A DNA stretch of 64,000 nucleotides from Pseudomonas sp. BP8 (GCF_017875955.1 NZ_JAGINK010000001.1:191001-255000); one strand, 5' to 3'; counted from the stretch's first letter, positions 1 through 10,916 are shown. Notes: generated by a model from the letters alone, not told the origin. Program-made: numbers and translations.

Positions 1-738
1 GGCCTTGGCCTCAGGCACCGTGTACTCGCCAAAGTGGAAGATACTCGCCGCCAACACCGCACTGGCGTGCCCTTCAACGATGCCGTCCGCCAGGTGCTGC
101 AGGTTACCCACACCACCGGAAGCAATCACCGGAATCCCCAGCGCGTCGCTGATGGCCCGCGTCACACCGAGGTCGAAGCCGTTCTTCATGCCGTCCTGAT
201 CCATGCTGGTCAGCAGGATCTCACCGGCACCCAGGCCTTCCATCTTCTTCGCCCACTCCACCGCATCGAGCCCGGTAGGCTTGCGCCCGCCATGGGTGAA
301 GATCTCCCAGCGCGGCGCTTCGCCCGGGCCGGAAACCTTCTTGGCATCGATGGCAACGACAATGCACTGCGAACCAAAGCGCTGCGCAGCCTCACCGACG
401 AACTCCGGGTTGAACACCGCCGCGGTGTTGATCGAGACCTTGTCGGCACCGGCATTGAGCAGGTTGCGGATGTCTTGCACGGTGCGTACACCACCGCCGA
501 CGGTCAGCGGGATGAACACCTGGCTGGCCATGCGCTCGACGGTATGCAAGGTGGTGTCACGGCCATCGACGCTGGCGGTGATGTCGAGAAAGGTAATCTC
601 GTCAGCACCCTGCTCGTCATAGCGACGGGCGATCTCTACCGGGTCGCCAGCATCGCGGATGTTCTCGAACTTGACGCCCTTGACCACCCGGCCGTTGTCC
701 ACGTCCAGGCAAGGGATGATGCGCTTGGCCAGTGCCAT
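1..738 (-). CDS. hisF: Imidazole glycerol phosphate synthase cyclase subunit HisF (C-terminus cut by window)
   Basis: Cyclase subunit of IGP synthase. It uses ammonia passed on by HisH to close the imidazole ring, giving IGP and AICAR in histidine synthesis (cytoplasm). 246 residues are visible and only about ten are missing against the usual length near 256. The reverse-strand ATG at 736-738 opens a protein with catalytic Asp12 in IPCLDVDNG and the second catalytic Asp131 in VVAID. The phosphate-binding glycine turns of the beta/alpha barrel (GGGV near 81, SGGVGN late) are visible. It follows hisA by 10 bases and is the last visible gene of the his run. Confidence 0.97.
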   Translation of the reverse strand, partial: MALAKRIIPCLDVDNGRVVKGVKFENIRDAGDPVEIARRYDEQGADEITFLDITASVDGRDTTLHTVERMASQVFIPLTVGGGVRTVQDIRNLLNAGADKVSINTAAVFNPEFVGEAAQRFGSQCIVVAIDAKKVSGPGEAPRWEIFTHGGRKPTGLDAVEWAKKMEGLGAGEILLTSMDQDGMKNGFDLGVTRAISDALGIPVIASGGVGNLQHLADGIVEGHASAVLAASIFHFGEYTVPEAKA

Positions 739-748
739 GTGTCGCTCC

Positions 749-1486
749 TCAGCCTTGGTAGGCGTCGCAGAAGGCCTGGGCCTCGGCGACATCCAGAGTG
801 CCTTCGTAGATGGCACGGCCGGTGATCGCGCCGACGATGCCCGGCGCCTTGGCGTCGAGCAGGGCCTTGATGTCACCCAGGTTGTGGATGCCGCCGGAGG
901 CGATCACCGGGATACGGGTGGCTTCGGCCAGGGCCTTGGTGAAGGGCACGTTGCAGCCCTGCATCATGCCGTCCTTGGCGATGTCGGTGTAGACGATCGC
1001 CGAGACGCCATCGGCCTCGAAGCGCTTGGCCAGGTCGATGACCTGCACCGAGCTGACTTCAGCCCAGCCGTCGGTGGCAACGAAGCCGTCCTTGGCGTCC
1101 AGGCCAACAATGACCTTGCCTGGGAAAGCCTTGCACGCTTCGGCAACGAACTCAGGCTGCTTGACCGCCTTGGTGCCGATGATCACGTAGCTGACGCCCG
1201 CCTTGACGTAGTGTTCGATGGTTTCCAGCGAGCGAATGCCGCCGCCGATCTGGATCGGCAGGTGCGGATAGCGCTTGGCGATCGCGGTGACCACTTCGCC
1301 ATTGACCGGCTGGCCTTCGAAGGCGCCGTTGAGGTCAACCAGATGCAGGCGGCGGCAGCCACCCTCGACCCACTTGGCGGCCATGCTCACCGGGTCATCG
1401 GAGAACACTGTGGAGTCTTCCATGCGGCCTTGGCGCAGGCGTACGCAGGCACCGTCCTTGAGATCGATAGCGGGGATAATCAGCAT
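749..1486 (-). CDS. hisA: ProFAR isomerase HisA
   Basis: 1-(5-phosphoribosyl)-5-[(5-phosphoribosylamino)methylideneamino]imidazole-4-carboxamide isomerase, the Amadori rearrangement step of histidine synthesis. It is a 245-residue beta/alpha barrel of normal family length. Catalytic Asp8 lies in [10 protein letters not shown] and the general acid Asp130 in VIVGLD; phosphate-grip glycines are in QIGGGIR (about 79-85) and in ASGGI. It lies between the DUF2164 gene (27-bp gap) and hisF (10-bp gap), so co-transcription with them is very likely. Confidence 0.98.
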   Translation of the reverse strand: MLIIPAIDLKDGACVRLRQGRMEDSTVFSDDPVSMAAKWVEGGCRRLHLVDLNGAFEGQPVNGEVVTAIAKRYPHLPIQIGGGIRSLETIEHYVKAGVSYVIIGTKAVKQPEFVAEACKAFPGKVIVGLDAKDGFVATDGWAEVSSVQVIDLAKRFEADGVSAIVYTDIAKDGMMQGCNVPFTKALAEATRIPVIASGGIHNLGDIKALLDAKAPGIVGAITGRAIYEGTLDVAEAQAFCDAYQG

Positions 1487-1513
1487 CTTGGCAACCTGTC
1501 TAATCGTTGGAGT

Positions 1514-1774
1514 TCAGGGCTTCTCGAGCGCCCACAGGTCGCTTTCGATGCTCTCGAACCGCTCCTTGAGGTGCAGCTGAACATCGGCAATCGCCCTGTT
1601 GTAGTAATGGGGTGCAATTTCCTTGCTGAACAGGTCGAGGACCTCGGCCACCTCGAATGACCCCAGCTCAAGCTCGAAGCGGTCTTCGAGAAAGCGCTTG
1701 AGCGTATCGAGCGCTTCACGCTCCTGCTCGGGGGCCAGGGTTATGATCGGTGCCTTGGTCCGCGACTTGCTCAT
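1514..1774 (-). CDS. DUF2164 family protein inside the his operon
   Basis: 86-residue acidic protein whose sequence (EREALDTLKRFLEDRFELELGSFEVAEVLDLFSKEIAPHYYN split over about residues 19-60) matches my recollection of DUF2164. No biochemical role is known to me. Its start abuts the hisH stop and it is followed 27 bases later by hisA, so it is embedded in the histidine operon. That arrangement is common in Pseudomonas, but no enzymatic step of the pathway is unassigned, so a link to histidine synthesis is inference from position only. No membrane segment or signal peptide is visible. Confidence 0.85.
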   Translation of the reverse strand: MSKSRTKAPIITLAPEQEREALDTLKRFLEDRFELELGSFEVAEVLDLFSKEIAPHYYNRAIADVQLHLKERFESIESDLWALEKP

Positions 1775-2413
<639 letters not shown>

Positions 2414-3007
2414 TTACAGGCATCCCTTGGTCGACGGCATCTGCCCGGCCATGCGCTCGTCCTGAGTCACGGCCATGCGCAGGGCGCGACCGAAGGCCTT
2501 GAACACGGTCTCGATCTGGTGGTGGGTGTTGTGCCCACGCAGGTTGTCGATGTGCAGGGTGACCAGGGCATGGTTGACGAAGCCCTGGAAGAACTCCTGG
2601 AACAGGTCGACGTCAAAACCACCGACCGAAGCGCGGGTGTAGGGCACGTGCATCTGCAGGCCAGGACGGCCGGAGAAGTCGATCACCACACGCGACAGGG
2701 CTTCGTCCAGCGGCACATAGGCATGGCCGTAGCGGAAGATGCCTTTCTTGTCACCGATGGCCTGGGCAAACGCCTGGCCGAGGGTGATGCCGACGTCTTC
2801 GACAGTGTGGTGGTCATCGATGTGCAGGTCGCCCTTGCACTCGATGTCCAGATCGATCAGCCCGTGCCGGGCGATCTGGTCGAGCATGTGTTCAAGGAAA
2901 GGCACACCGATATCGAATCGGGCCTTGCCACTGCCATCGAGGTTGATCGAGGCCTTCACCTGGGTTTCCAGGGTATTGCGCTCGACGGAAGCCTTACGTT
3001 CGACCAT
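2414..3007 (-). CDS. hisB: Imidazoleglycerol-phosphate dehydratase HisB
   Basis: Monofunctional IGP dehydratase, converting IGP to imidazole acetol phosphate with paired Mn ions. 197 residues, the normal length for the stand-alone enzyme. The metal-binding motifs are DDHHTVED near residue 60 and THHQIE in the second half. I chose the ATG at 3005-3007 over an in-frame start at 3046 because GGAG sits six bases upstream and the family begins [12 protein letters not shown]. First gene of the reverse-strand his run; the sequence upstream is a REP block and the end of the neighbouring transporter. Confidence 0.96.
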   Translation of the reverse strand: MVERKASVERNTLETQVKASINLDGSGKARFDIGVPFLEHMLDQIARHGLIDLDIECKGDLHIDDHHTVEDVGITLGQAFAQAIGDKKGIFRYGHAYVPLDEALSRVVIDFSGRPGLQMHVPYTRASVGGFDVDLFQEFFQGFVNHALVTLHIDNLRGHNTHHQIETVFKAFGRALRMAVTQDERMAGQMPSTKGCL

Positions 3008-3134
3008 CACCAGCTCCGCAAAATCATTGGGCGAAAAGGCGATCATTATAGGCCTAGAACGCGCCCGCTTGAAACGCGGATGACATATGGCAGTGCGAAA
3101 GCGTACCCATGCATGACGTAAGGGCAGCGCAACC

Positions 3135-3234
3135 CCTGTAGGAGCGGGCTTGCCCCGCGAACACCGGCGAGGCCGGTGCCAGGCACCACTGTGCCCGGGC
3201 CGGCCTCTTCGCGGGGCAGGCCCGCGCCTACAGG
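3135..3234. repeat. REP pair (family A, inverted)
   Basis: Two copies of the Pseudomonas REP word (TGTAGGAGCGGGCTTGCCCC and its complement) in opposite orientation about 60 bp apart, each followed by a GCCGGTG/CACCGG turn. They form a long hairpin between the 5' end of hisB and the 3' end of the MFS gene. It can act as a shared terminator or mRNA stabiliser for the transporter gene. Confidence 0.9.
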
Positions 3235-3254
3235 ATCCGCTGGGTCCCGCTCTA

Positions 3255-4913
3255 TCAGTGGAACAGCACAGCCGTCTTCTGCAAGGTAATCCACACGCCC
3301 CACGCCAGCGGAATCACCACCACCGCCCAGGCCACCAGCACCAGCGGCAGGCTCCCCGGCGCGGCATGCCACTCCAGCGCCCGCGCACTGTCGGCACCCT
3401 TGTCATGGCTCAGCGCCCGCTCGGCGGCCAGCTCGGCATCGGTCATGAAGTACTTGTCGGCCACCGGCCGCACCAGTGCGTTGCAGATAAAGCCCAGCAC
3501 CAACAAGCCAGCGAGGATGTACAGGGTCATGTCGTATGCCGCCGCGCGCTCGACGCCCGCCGCCAGTTGCGACTCGCGCAGATAGGTGATCAGCACCGGC
3601 CCGAGCACGCCCGCTGCCGCCCAAGCGGTCAACAGCCGGCCATGGATCGCGCCGACCATCTGCGTGCCGAACAGGTCGGCCAGGTAAGCCGGCACCGTGG
3701 CAAAACCACCGCCGTACATCGACAGAATGATGCAGAACGCCGCCACGAACAGCGCCACGTTGCCCAGGTGGCCCATGTTCGGCACCAGGCTGTAGAGGCC
3801 CACGCCCAATGCGAAGAAGGCGAAGTAGGTGTTCTTGCGGCCAATATAGTCGGAGAACGACGCCCAGAAGAATCGCCCGCCGATGTTGAACAGGCTGAGC
3901 AGGCCGGTAAAGCCAGCTGCAATCGCGGCGATTTGCGCCAGTTGTGCGCTGTTGAGCTCACTGAAGGTCAGCTCGTTGCCCAGCAGCTTGCCGGCGAACA
4001 CTTCCTGCAGCAGTGGCGAGGCCATGCCGAGAATACCGATACCGGCCGATACGTTCAGGCACAGCACCAGCCAGACCAGGGCGAACTGCGGGGTTTTCCA
4101 GGCGACGCTGACGTGCACGTGACGGTCGGTGACCATCGCGTTGGCTTTTTTCGCCGGCGGCGTCCAGCCCTCAGGCTTCCAGCCGGTCGGCGGCACGCGG
4201 TAGGCCAGGGCGCCTGCAGTCATGAACACGAAGTAGATGACCGCCATGGCAACGAAGCTCTGCCACACACCGACTTCCTGGGCGCTGCCGAAGTGGCCCA
4301 TCAGCGCCGTTGCCAGCGGTGCGCCGACCATTGCTCCGCCGCCGAAGCCCATGATCGCCATGCCGGTGGCCATGCCGCGCTTGTCCGGGAACCACTTGAT
4401 CAAGGTCGACACCGGCGAGATATAGCCCAAGCCCAGACCGATACCACCGATCACCCCAGAGCCCAGCCACATCAGCCACAACTGGTGGGTTTTGACCCCG
4501 ATCGCCGAAATCAGCAGGCCACCGCACCAGCACAGCGCCGACACCAGGCCAGCCTTGCGCGGGCCGGCGTGCTCGAGCCAGCCGCCCAATACGGCTGCCG
4601 AGCAACCGAGGAAGACGAAGAACAGCGTATAGATCCAGCTCAACATCGAGATCGGCCAGTCGCATTCGGCGCTGAACAGCCGGGCGACGAAGCCCATGTC
4701 TGCCGCGCAGACAACCGGTGCACTGACGCCAAGCGCCTGCGACAGCGGCAGCCAGAACACCGAGAAACCGTAGGCCATGCCGATGCACAGGTGAATGGCC
4801 AGGGCTGCCGGCGGTACCAGCCAGCGGTTGAAGCCCGGGCGGGCGATGATGCGCTCCTTCGACAGGAAGCCTGGCGCGCGGGCCGCTTCTCCTGCCGTGA
4901 TACTGCTGCTCAT
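3255..4913 (-). CDS. OFA-family MFS transporter
   Basis: 552-residue inner-membrane carrier of the oxalate/formate antiporter (OFA) branch of the major facilitator superfamily. About 12 hydrophobic segments are readable, starting near residue 34 ([22 protein letters not shown]), with an MFS-like loop motif ([10 protein letters not shown]). The ATG at 4911-4913 is preferred to an upstream in-frame start because AGAGGAAA lies just upstream. The substrate cannot be told from sequence; monocarboxylates are the usual guess for this family. The gene is monocistronic, divergent from asmA, and ends at a REP pair. Confidence 0.88.
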   Translation of the reverse strand: MSSSITAGEAARAPGFLSKERIIARPGFNRWLVPPAALAIHLCIGMAYGFSVFWLPLSQALGVSAPVVCAADMGFVARLFSAECDWPISMLSWIYTLFFVFLGCSAAVLGGWLEHAGPRKAGLVSALCWCGGLLISAIGVKTHQLWLMWLGSGVIGGIGLGLGYISPVSTLIKWFPDKRGMATGMAIMGFGGGAMVGAPLATALMGHFGSAQEVGVWQSFVAMAVIYFVFMTAGALAYRVPPTGWKPEGWTPPAKKANAMVTDRHVHVSVAWKTPQFALVWLVLCLNVSAGIGILGMASPLLQEVFAGKLLGNELTFSELNSAQLAQIAAIAAGFTGLLSLFNIGGRFFWASFSDYIGRKNTYFAFFALGVGLYSLVPNMGHLGNVALFVAAFCIILSMYGGGFATVPAYLADLFGTQMVGAIHGRLLTAWAAAGVLGPVLITYLRESQLAAGVERAAAYDMTLYILAGLLVLGFICNALVRPVADKYFMTDAELAAERALSHDKGADSARALEWHAAPGSLPLVLVAWAVVVIPLAWGVWITLQKTAVLFH

Positions 4914-5258
4914 GGTGTTTCCTCTTGTAATCTGTTCGGCCATTTTGGGGCAAACCGCGACAATACGTCGCGTAATGCTCCGAAAGCGGCGCAAGATTAG
5001 CAGCTGAAACGCTCAATGAAAGCAATCTGATATCGTTATTTTTCGGGCTGCCGAGTACGTTTAATGAACTGTCCCAGACATGGCGGTCGAAATTCGGATA
5101 AGGACAATCCTGCAGGAGCGGGTTTGACCCGGAACACCGGCCCAGCCGGTGCCATTCAGCGCTGTGCCAGCTGGCCGGGCAATTTCCAACAGCACCTACG
5201 TGCGGCGCTATACTCTGCCGCTTGAATTTTCAACATTTCGGACTACAAGGACTCGCCC
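4914..5258. other. Divergent intergenic region with degenerate REP
   Basis: 345 bp between the divergent MFS and asmA genes. It holds a degenerate family-A REP unit at about 5111-5183 (GCAGGAGCGGGTTTGACCCG and a CCGGTG turn) and a TATACT box at about 5210-5215 that could be the asmA -10 element. Nothing else recognisable was seen. Confidence 0.5.
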
Positions 5259-7505
5259 ATGAAAGCGTTCGGCAAAATCCTGGGGCTGGGGCTTCTCGGG
5301 TTGCTGCTGATCATCGTGGCACTGGGCTTTGCCCTGACCCACCTCTTCGATCCCAACGACTATAAAGACGAGATTCGCCAACTGGCGCGCGACAAGGCCC
5401 ACGTCGAGCTGACCCTCAATGGCGATATCGGCTGGAGCCTGTTCCCCTGGCTAGGCCTGGAGCTGCATGAAGCCAGCGTCGCGACCCTGAACAAGCCCAC
5501 CGAGCCGTTCGCCGATCTGCAGATGCTTGGTCTGTCGGTGCGGGTCCTGCCGTTGCTGCGCCGCGAGGTGCAGATGAGCGATGTGCGCGTCGAGGGGCTG
5601 AACCTGAGCCTGGTCCGTGATGAAAACGGCCACGGCAACTGGCAGGACATCGGCAAGCCGCTGCCCGCACCGGCCTCCGGCACAGCCGATACGCCAGCGC
5701 CAACGCCGGCCGGTGAGCCTGCAGTGCAGGACAGCGCCAGCGAGCGTGCCGTCAAACTGGACATCGACAGCCTGACCGTGAATAACGCCCGGGTGCAGTA
5801 CACCGATGCCAAGACCGGCCAGAGCTACAGCGCCGAAAGCATCCAGTTGAGCACCGGCCCGGTCCACGAGGGGGCAAACATCCCGCTCAAGGCCAGCGCC
5901 TTCCTCAGTGCCGCACAGCCGAACATGAAGGCCCGTACCGAACTGAGTGGCGAGCTGCGCTTTGATCGCAAGCTCAAGCGCTACAACCTTGAAGACCTGC
6001 GTCTGTCCGGCGAAACCTCGGGTGAGCCACTGGCGGGCAAGACCCTCACCTTCAATGCCCAAGGCCAATTACTGGTCGACCTGGGCGCCAACGTCGCCTC
6101 GTGGAGCGGTCTGAAGATTTCCGCCAACCAGCTGCGCGCCCTCGGCGACCTGAATGTGCGCGAACTGGACAAGACGCCACTGGTCAGCGGCGGGCTGTCG
6201 ATCGCCCAGTTCGACCTGCGCACCTTCCTCGACGGCATCGGTCATCCGCTGCCCGCCACCGCCGACCCGGCTGCCTTTGCCAAGCTGGAACTGGTCAGCC
6301 GCATTGCCGCCAGCCCGAACAGCCTGGCTCTGGAAGATCTTGCGGTGAAGCTCGACGACAGCAGCTTCAGCGGTCGCGTGGCCGTCGAAGACTTCGCCAA
6401 ACAGGCGCTGCGCGTGCAGCTCAAGGGCGACAAGTTCGACGCCGACCGCTACTTCCCGGCCAAAAGTGAGCAGGCCAAGGGCGCCACCGCCGCGCGCCAG
6501 GCCGAGGTCAAGCAACAGGAAGCCAGCGCCGTCGCCGGGGCTGGCAGCTCGCCGCTGCCCAACGCCCCGACCCAAGGCGCCTGGAGCACCGACAAGCTGC
6601 TGCCGGTCGATCGCCTGCGCGCCCTCGACCTGCAAGCCGATGTCAGCTTCGGCGCCCTCACCCTGGACAAACTGCCGATCACCGACGCTCAGCTCAAGGC
6701 CAATGGTCAAGGCGGCCTGGTGACCCTGCAAAGCTTGCGCGGCGGCCTCTACAACGGCAGCTTCGAGGCCAAGGGCACGGTCGACGTGCGCCCTGCGGTG
6801 CCGCAGCTTGGGGTCAACACCAAGATCAGCCGCGTGCCGGTCGAGCACTTCATCAAGTCCGACAACCCTGAGCAGTCGCCTCCGGTCAAAGGCCTGCTGA
6901 CCCTGACCAGCGACTTGACCGCCACTGGCAACAGCCAAAAGGCGCTGATCGATACCCTCAACGGCAATGCCAATTTCACCATCAACGACGGTGTGTTGGT
7001 CAATGCCAACCTTGAACAGCAACTGTGCCAGGCCATCGCCACCCTCAACCGCAAACAACTGAGCGGTGACCCACGCGGCAAGGACACGCCGTTCGAGGAG
7101 TTGCGCGGCAGCCTGGTGATACGCAATGGCGTTGCCAGCAACCCGGACCTCAAGGCGCGGATTCCCGGCCTGACCGTCAACGGCCAGGGCGATCTCGACC
7201 TGCGTGTGCTGGGCATGGACTACCGGGTTGGCGTCGTCGTCGAAGGCGACCAGCGGGCCATGCCCGACCCGGCCTGCCAGGTCAACGAGCGCTATGTCGG
7301 TGTCGAATTGCCGCTGCGCTGCCGTGGCCCGCTGGAGCTGGGCGCCAAGGCCTGCCGCCTGGACCAGGACGGCCTGGGCAAGGTGGCCGCCAAGCTGGCC
7401 GGCAACCGCCTGAAAGACAAGATCGATGAAAAGCTCGATGAGAAACTTGGAGACAAAGTGAGCCCTGAATTGAAAGACGCACTCAAGGGGCTGTTCAAGC
7501 GATGA
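5259..7505 (+). CDS. asmA: AsmA family protein
   Basis: 748-residue AsmA/YhjG-type protein. It has one N-terminal membrane anchor (LGLGLLGLLLIIVALGFAL, about residues 9-27) followed by a long periplasmic part made of beta-rich AsmA repeats. Members belong to the bridge-like group of envelope proteins implicated in phospholipid transport to the outer membrane. The C-terminal AsmA domain (FTINDGVLVNANLEQQLCQAI, about 565-585) and a cysteine-bearing segment near the end are visible. Its stop overlaps the mutY start as ATGA (7502-7505), so the two are translationally coupled. Confidence 0.93.
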   Translation: MKAFGKILGLGLLGLLLIIVALGFALTHLFDPNDYKDEIRQLARDKAHVELTLNGDIGWSLFPWLGLELHEASVATLNKPTEPFADLQMLGLSVRVLPLLRREVQMSDVRVEGLNLSLVRDENGHGNWQDIGKPLPAPASGTADTPAPTPAGEPAVQDSASERAVKLDIDSLTVNNARVQYTDAKTGQSYSAESIQLSTGPVHEGANIPLKASAFLSAAQPNMKARTELSGELRFDRKLKRYNLEDLRLSGETSGEPLAGKTLTFNAQGQLLVDLGANVASWSGLKISANQLRALGDLNVRELDKTPLVSGGLSIAQFDLRTFLDGIGHPLPATADPAAFAKLELVSRIAASPNSLALEDLAVKLDDSSFSGRVAVEDFAKQALRVQLKGDKFDADRYFPAKSEQAKGATAARQAEVKQQEASAVAGAGSSPLPNAPTQGAWSTDKLLPVDRLRALDLQADVSFGALTLDKLPITDAQLKANGQGGLVTLQSLRGGLYNGSFEAKGTVDVRPAVPQLGVNTKISRVPVEHFIKSDNPEQSPPVKGLLTLTSDLTATGNSQKALIDTLNGNANFTINDGVLVNANLEQQLCQAIATLNRKQLSGDPRGKDTPFEELRGSLVIRNGVASNPDLKARIPGLTVNGQGDLDLRVLGMDYRVGVVVEGDQRAMPDPACQVNERYVGVELPLRCRGPLELGAKACRLDQDGLGKVAAKLAGNRLKDKIDEKLDEKLGDKVSPELKDALKGLFKR

Positions 7506-8569
7506 GCCCCCAGCAGTTCTCCAGCGCTGTCCTGGATTGGTACGACCAGCACGGCCGGCATGATCTGCCGTGGCAGCAGGGCATCAACCCCTACCGGGTG
7601 TGGGTGTCGGAAATCATGCTGCAGCAGACCCAGGTCAGCACCGTGCTGAACTATTTCGACCGCTTCATGCAGGCCCTGCCCACCGTGCAGGCCCTGGCTG
7701 AAGCGCCGGAAGACGAAGTGCTGCACCTGTGGACCGGGCTGGGCTATTACACCCGCGCACGCAACCTGCAGAAGGCCGCGCAGATCGTCGTCAACCAGCA
7801 CGGCGGCGAGTTTCCGCGCAGCGTCGAGCAACTCACCGAGCTGCCCGGCATCGGCCGCTCGACCGCAGGCGCGATCGCCAGCATCAGCATGGGCATCCGC
7901 GCGCCGATCCTCGACGGCAACGTCAAGCGCGTGCTGGCGCGTTTCACCGCCCAGGGCGGTTACCCGGGCGAGCCGAAGGTGGCCAACGCCTTGTGGGCCA
8001 CTGCCGAGCGCTACACGCCACACACCCGCGCCAACCACTACACGCAAGCGGTGATGGACCTCGGCGCGACACTGTGCACCCGCAGCAAGCCCAGCTGCCT
8101 GATCTGCCCGCTGCAGCGCGGCTGCGAGGCGCACATGCTCGGCGAGCCGACCCGCTACCCCGAGCCGAAGCCGCGCAAGGCCCTGCCCCAGCGGCGCACG
8201 CTGATGCCGATGCTGGCCAACCACGACGGCGCCATCCTGCTCTACCGACGCCCATCCAGCGGCCTCTGGGGCGGCCTGTGGAGCTTGCCTGAGCTGGACA
8301 CCCTCGAGCAGCTCGACGACCTCGTCTACCAGCACGGTCTGCGCCAGACCGCCAGCCAGGCTCTGGACGGTCTGACCCACACCTTCAGCCACTTCCAGCT
8401 GGCCATCGAGCCGTGGCTGGTGCGCGTCGACCCGCTCGGCACGCACGTGGCCGAGCCTGACTGGCTCTGGTATAACCTCGCCACCCCGCCGCGCCTGGGC
8501 CTCGCCGCCCCGGTGAAGAAGCTGCTCAAACGTGCGGCTGACGAATTGATTGCAGGAGAGTCCCGATGA
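7502..8569 (+). CDS. mutY: A/G-specific adenine glycosylase MutY
   Basis: Removes adenine mispaired with 8-oxoguanine. 355 residues, normal length. Catalytic Glu37 is in [10 protein letters not shown]; the helix-hairpin-helix is [11 protein letters not shown] with catalytic Asp in ILDGNVKRV. The [4Fe-4S] loop has the exact C-x6-C-x2-C-x5-C spacing ([10 protein letters not shown]). The C-terminal third is the NUDIX-like 8-oxoG recognition domain. It overlaps asmA by 4 bp before and yggX by 4 bp after, so mutY and the iron-protection protein YggX are co-expressed, fitting a shared oxidative-damage role. Confidence 0.98.
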   Translation: MSPQQFSSAVLDWYDQHGRHDLPWQQGINPYRVWVSEIMLQQTQVSTVLNYFDRFMQALPTVQALAEAPEDEVLHLWTGLGYYTRARNLQKAAQIVVNQHGGEFPRSVEQLTELPGIGRSTAGAIASISMGIRAPILDGNVKRVLARFTAQGGYPGEPKVANALWATAERYTPHTRANHYTQAVMDLGATLCTRSKPSCLICPLQRGCEAHMLGEPTRYPEPKPRKALPQRRTLMPMLANHDGAILLYRRPSSGLWGGLWSLPELDTLEQLDDLVYQHGLRQTASQALDGLTHTFSHFQLAIEPWLVRVDPLGTHVAEPDWLWYNLATPPRLGLAAPVKKLLKRAADELIAGESR

Positions 8570-8838
8570 CCCGCACTGTTATGTGCCGCAAGTACCACGA
8601 AGAACTGCCAGGCCTCGACCGCCCGCCGTACCCGGGCGCCAAGGGCCAGGACATCTTCGAACACATCTCGCAGAAGGCCTGGAGCGACTGGCAGAAACAC
8701 CAGACCCTGCTGATCAACGAGAAGCGTCTGAACATGATGAACGCCGAGGACCGTAAATTCCTCCAGCTGGAGATGGACAAGTACTTCTCCGGCGAGGACT
8801 ACGCCAAGGCCGAAGGCTACGTTCCACCTTCGGAATGA
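8566..8838 (+). CDS. yggX: Fe(2+)-trafficking / oxidative damage protection protein YggX
   Basis: 90-residue YggX-family protein, which protects Fe-S clusters from oxidants and is proposed to move Fe(II). The family start [10 protein letters not shown] with conserved Cys7, and the helical middle ([17 protein letters not shown]) are present; the length is exact. It begins within the mutY stop (ATGA), forming the asmA-mutY-yggX operon. A GAGAG ribosome site lies inside the mutY end. Confidence 0.97.
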   Translation: MTRTVMCRKYHEELPGLDRPPYPGAKGQDIFEHISQKAWSDWQKHQTLLINEKRLNMMNAEDRKFLQLEMDKYFSGEDYAKAEGYVPPSE

Positions 8839-8890
8839 CCCGGTAAAATCGTAAGCGACGGAATTAATTTAATAAATTTTCAAAAAGTCG

Positions 8891-8919
8891 TTGACGCTAG
8901 GTCTGAAAAGCTATTTAAT
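8891..8919 (+). promoter_or_regulatory. Promoter of tRNA-Phe
   Basis: TTGACG (8891-8896) and TTTAAT (8914-8919) separated by 17 bp, 10 bp before the mature tRNA: a sigma-70-type promoter in the right place. Seen by eye only. Confidence 0.6.
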
Positions 8920-8929
8920 TCGCCCCGTC

Positions 8930-9005
8930 GCCCAGATAGCTCAGTCGGTAGAGCAGAGGATTGAAAATCCTCGTGTCGGCGGTTCGACTCCGTCTCTGGG
9001 CACCA
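8930..9005 (+). tRNA. tRNA-Phe (GAA)
   Basis: 76 nt with encoded CCA. Acceptor stem GCCCAGA/TCTGGGC, D-loop AGCTCAGTCGGTAGAGC, anticodon loop TTGAAAA giving anticodon GAA, and T-arm GGTTCGACTCC. A Rho-independent terminator follows at 9051-9074. Confidence 0.98.
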
Positions 9006-9050
9006 CCTTCAGCTTCTGGTGGTTGCAAAGTTACCCGAAGCGACACAAGA

Positions 9051-9074
9051 AACCCGCCTAGTGCGGGTTTTTTG
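9051..9074 (+). terminator. Rho-independent terminator of tRNA-Phe
   Basis: AACCCGC / GCGGGTT stem, loop CTAGT, followed by a T-run. Confidence 0.85.
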
Positions 9075-9142
9075 TTGTCTGAGATTTTTGCCCTGGAACC
9101 AGCGGCCCCAGGCCTCGCCGTCATATCCACACCTGCCCCCGC

Positions 9143-9445
9143 CTACCCCGCAACGCGAGGCAGCACTTCGGCATGCAGCTTCACACCAAGCGCCGCCATG
9201 ACCTTCATGATCGTCGCCAGGCTGGGATTACCCTCAGCTGACAACGCCTTGTACAACCCTTCGCGGGTCAGACCCGTATCGCGCGCCAGCTGACTCATCC
9301 CACGCGCACGGGCCACATCGCCCAAGGCAGCTGCAAGCAACGCTGGATCGTTTTCTTCAAGGCAGGCCTCAAGGTACAAAGCCACGTCCTGGTCTGTTTT
9401 CAAATGGTCTGCAGCATCCCATCTGGTCAATTTGATAGTGCTCAT
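9143..9445 (-). CDS. HigA-like antitoxin (addiction module antidote, HTH)
   Basis: 100-residue protein of the 'putative addiction module antidote' group. A helix-turn-helix is readable at about 48-75 (GMSQLARDTGLTREGLYKAL), preceded by an N-terminal part that probably contacts the toxin. It is expected to neutralise the upstream-encoded RelE-like protein and to repress the pair. It follows the toxin gene with a 9-bp gap, i.e. toxin first, the order typical of higBA. GAGGCCGCC lies just before the start. It is located beside tRNA-Phe, a common landing place for accessory genes. Confidence 0.88.
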   Translation of the reverse strand: MSTIKLTRWDAADHLKTDQDVALYLEACLEENDPALLAAALGDVARARGMSQLARDTGLTREGLYKALSAEGNPSLATIMKVMAALGVKLHAEVLPRVAG

Positions 9446-9454
9446 GGCGGCCTC

Positions 9455-9745
9455 CTAAAGATCGCGTGCCAGCTTCAGTGCAGATCTGATATCCCTCGCC
9501 TGGCTAGCCTTGTCGCCGCCGGCCAGAAGGATGATCACTTCGCTGCCTCGCTGGATGAAGTACACCCGATAGCCTGGGCCGTAGTCGATCCGCAGCTCGG
9601 AGACGCCTTCACCTACCGGCTTACTGTCGCCGATCATCCCCAGCTCCACTCGACGTAGCCGCACGTTGATCCGAGCTTGGGCACGAGCATCTCGCAGCGC
9701 AGCAAACCACCTTCTGTACGCGTCAGTCTGAATTAATGTGTGCAT
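9455..9745 (-). CDS. HigB/RelE-ParE family toxin
   Basis: 96-residue basic protein of the RelE/ParE superfamily (phage-derived Gp49-like subgroup): W14-F-x-x-L start, then R..RLRRVELGM..GDSKPVGEGVSELRIDYGPGYRVYF and IILLAGGDKASQ. The GDxKxxGxGxxELRxxxGxGYRxYF signature is complete. It is likely an mRNA-cleaving or gyrase-acting toxin; which one cannot be told. First gene of the pair with the antitoxin at 9143-9445. AACT half-sites around 9760 (AAACT-AC-AGTTC) upstream of the start could be the autoregulatory operator. Confidence 0.9.
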   Translation of the reverse strand: MHTLIQTDAYRRWFAALRDARAQARINVRLRRVELGMIGDSKPVGEGVSELRIDYGPGYRVYFIQRGSEVIILLAGGDKASQARDIRSALKLARDL

Positions 9746-9931
9746 GAAAAAAATGTAAACTACAGTTCACACTACATCAATTTGAGTCTGTTTCAATCTG
9801 TTTATGCCGCCCGGCCTGCTCATGAAACGCTCTCGGTTGCGCCATCCGCACATTGACCGACATCAAACAGCCATCACCCCCTCTCCCTTAAAATTCCAGG
9901 TGGACACTCGAATCGACCCGCAAGGACTTCC

Positions 9932-10912
9932 ATGAGCGACGAATCCACCCCGCTTCTGCCACCCTCCCCGCCTGCCCGTACGCGCCGCCCCCGCCAGCGC
10001 AAACCCGCCGCCAAGCCCACGCCCGACGCCAGCATCCTCACCGTCAGCCAGCAACCGGCAGCGCTGCAAGTGGCTACCGCTCGCAAGGGCAGCAACGAGG
10101 ACAGCACCAGCGCCCGCCTGCCCGCCAGCTACCCCTACAGCAGCCGCCTGCGGCGCAGTGAGTACGAGAAGACCAAGCACGCCCTGCAGATCGAGCTGCT
10201 CAAGGTGCAGAGCTGGGTAAGAGAAACCGGCCAGCGCGTGGTAGTGCTGTTCGAGGGTCGTGACGCAGCGGGCAAGGGCGGCACCATCAAGCGCTTCATG
10301 GAGCACCTGAATCCGCGCGGCGCACGCATCGTGGCGCTGGAGAAGCCTTCCGAGCAGGAGAAGGGTCAGTGGTACTTCCAGCGCTATGTCCAGCACCTGC
10401 CGACGGCGGGTGAAATGGTCTTCTTCGACCGCTCCTGGTACAACCGCGCCGGCGTCGAGCGGGTGATGGAGTTCTGCACGCCGGTGCAGTACCTGGAATT
10501 CATGCGCCAGGCGCCGGAGCTGGAGCGGATGCTCTGCAACAGCGGCATCCTGCTGTTCAAGTACTGGTTCTCGGTCAACCGCGAAGAGCAGCTGCGCCGC
10601 TTCATCTCCCGCCGGGACGATCCGCTCAAGCACTGGAAGCTGTCGCCGATCGATATCAAGTCACTGGACAAGTGGGATGACTACACCGCAGCCAAGGAAG
10701 CGATGTTCTTCCACACCGATACCGCCGATGCGCCGTGGACGGTGATCAAGTCGGACGACAAGAAACGCGCACGGATCAACTGCATCCGGCACTTCCTGCA
10801 TTCGCTGGATTACCCCGGCAAGGATCCCAACGTTGCCTATGCGCCGGACGCACAACTGGTGGGGCGCGCCTCACGCGGCTTCGAGGAGGACGAGCTGGCG
10901 CCGCAAGCCTGA
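9932..10912 (+). CDS. ppk2: Polyphosphate kinase 2 (PPK2)
   Basis: Transfers phosphate between polyphosphate and nucleoside diphosphates. 326 residues with a basic Pro/Ala-rich extension of about 75 residues before the PPK2 domain. The Walker A-like loop FEGRDAAGKGGTIKRF, the DRSWYNRAGVERVM lid region and SRRDDPLKHWKLSPID are all intact, matching single-domain (class I) PPK2. ATG at 9932. Monocistronic; its stop lies 4 bp from the stop of the convergent lipoprotein gene. Confidence 0.95.
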   Translation: MSDESTPLLPPSPPARTRRPRQRKPAAKPTPDASILTVSQQPAALQVATARKGSNEDSTSARLPASYPYSSRLRRSEYEKTKHALQIELLKVQSWVRETGQRVVVLFEGRDAAGKGGTIKRFMEHLNPRGARIVALEKPSEQEKGQWYFQRYVQHLPTAGEMVFFDRSWYNRAGVERVMEFCTPVQYLEFMRQAPELERMLCNSGILLFKYWFSVNREEQLRRFISRRDDPLKHWKLSPIDIKSLDKWDDYTAAKEAMFFHTDTADAPWTVIKSDDKKRARINCIRHFLHSLDYPGKDPNVAYAPDAQLVGRASRGFEEDELAPQA

Positions 10913-10916
10913 AGGC

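Noticed and set aside
3150..5000. 616-codon + strand frame opposite the MFS transporter
   Set aside because: Antisense shadow of a clear MFS gene; Arg/His/Gln-rich composition typical of high-GC shadows.
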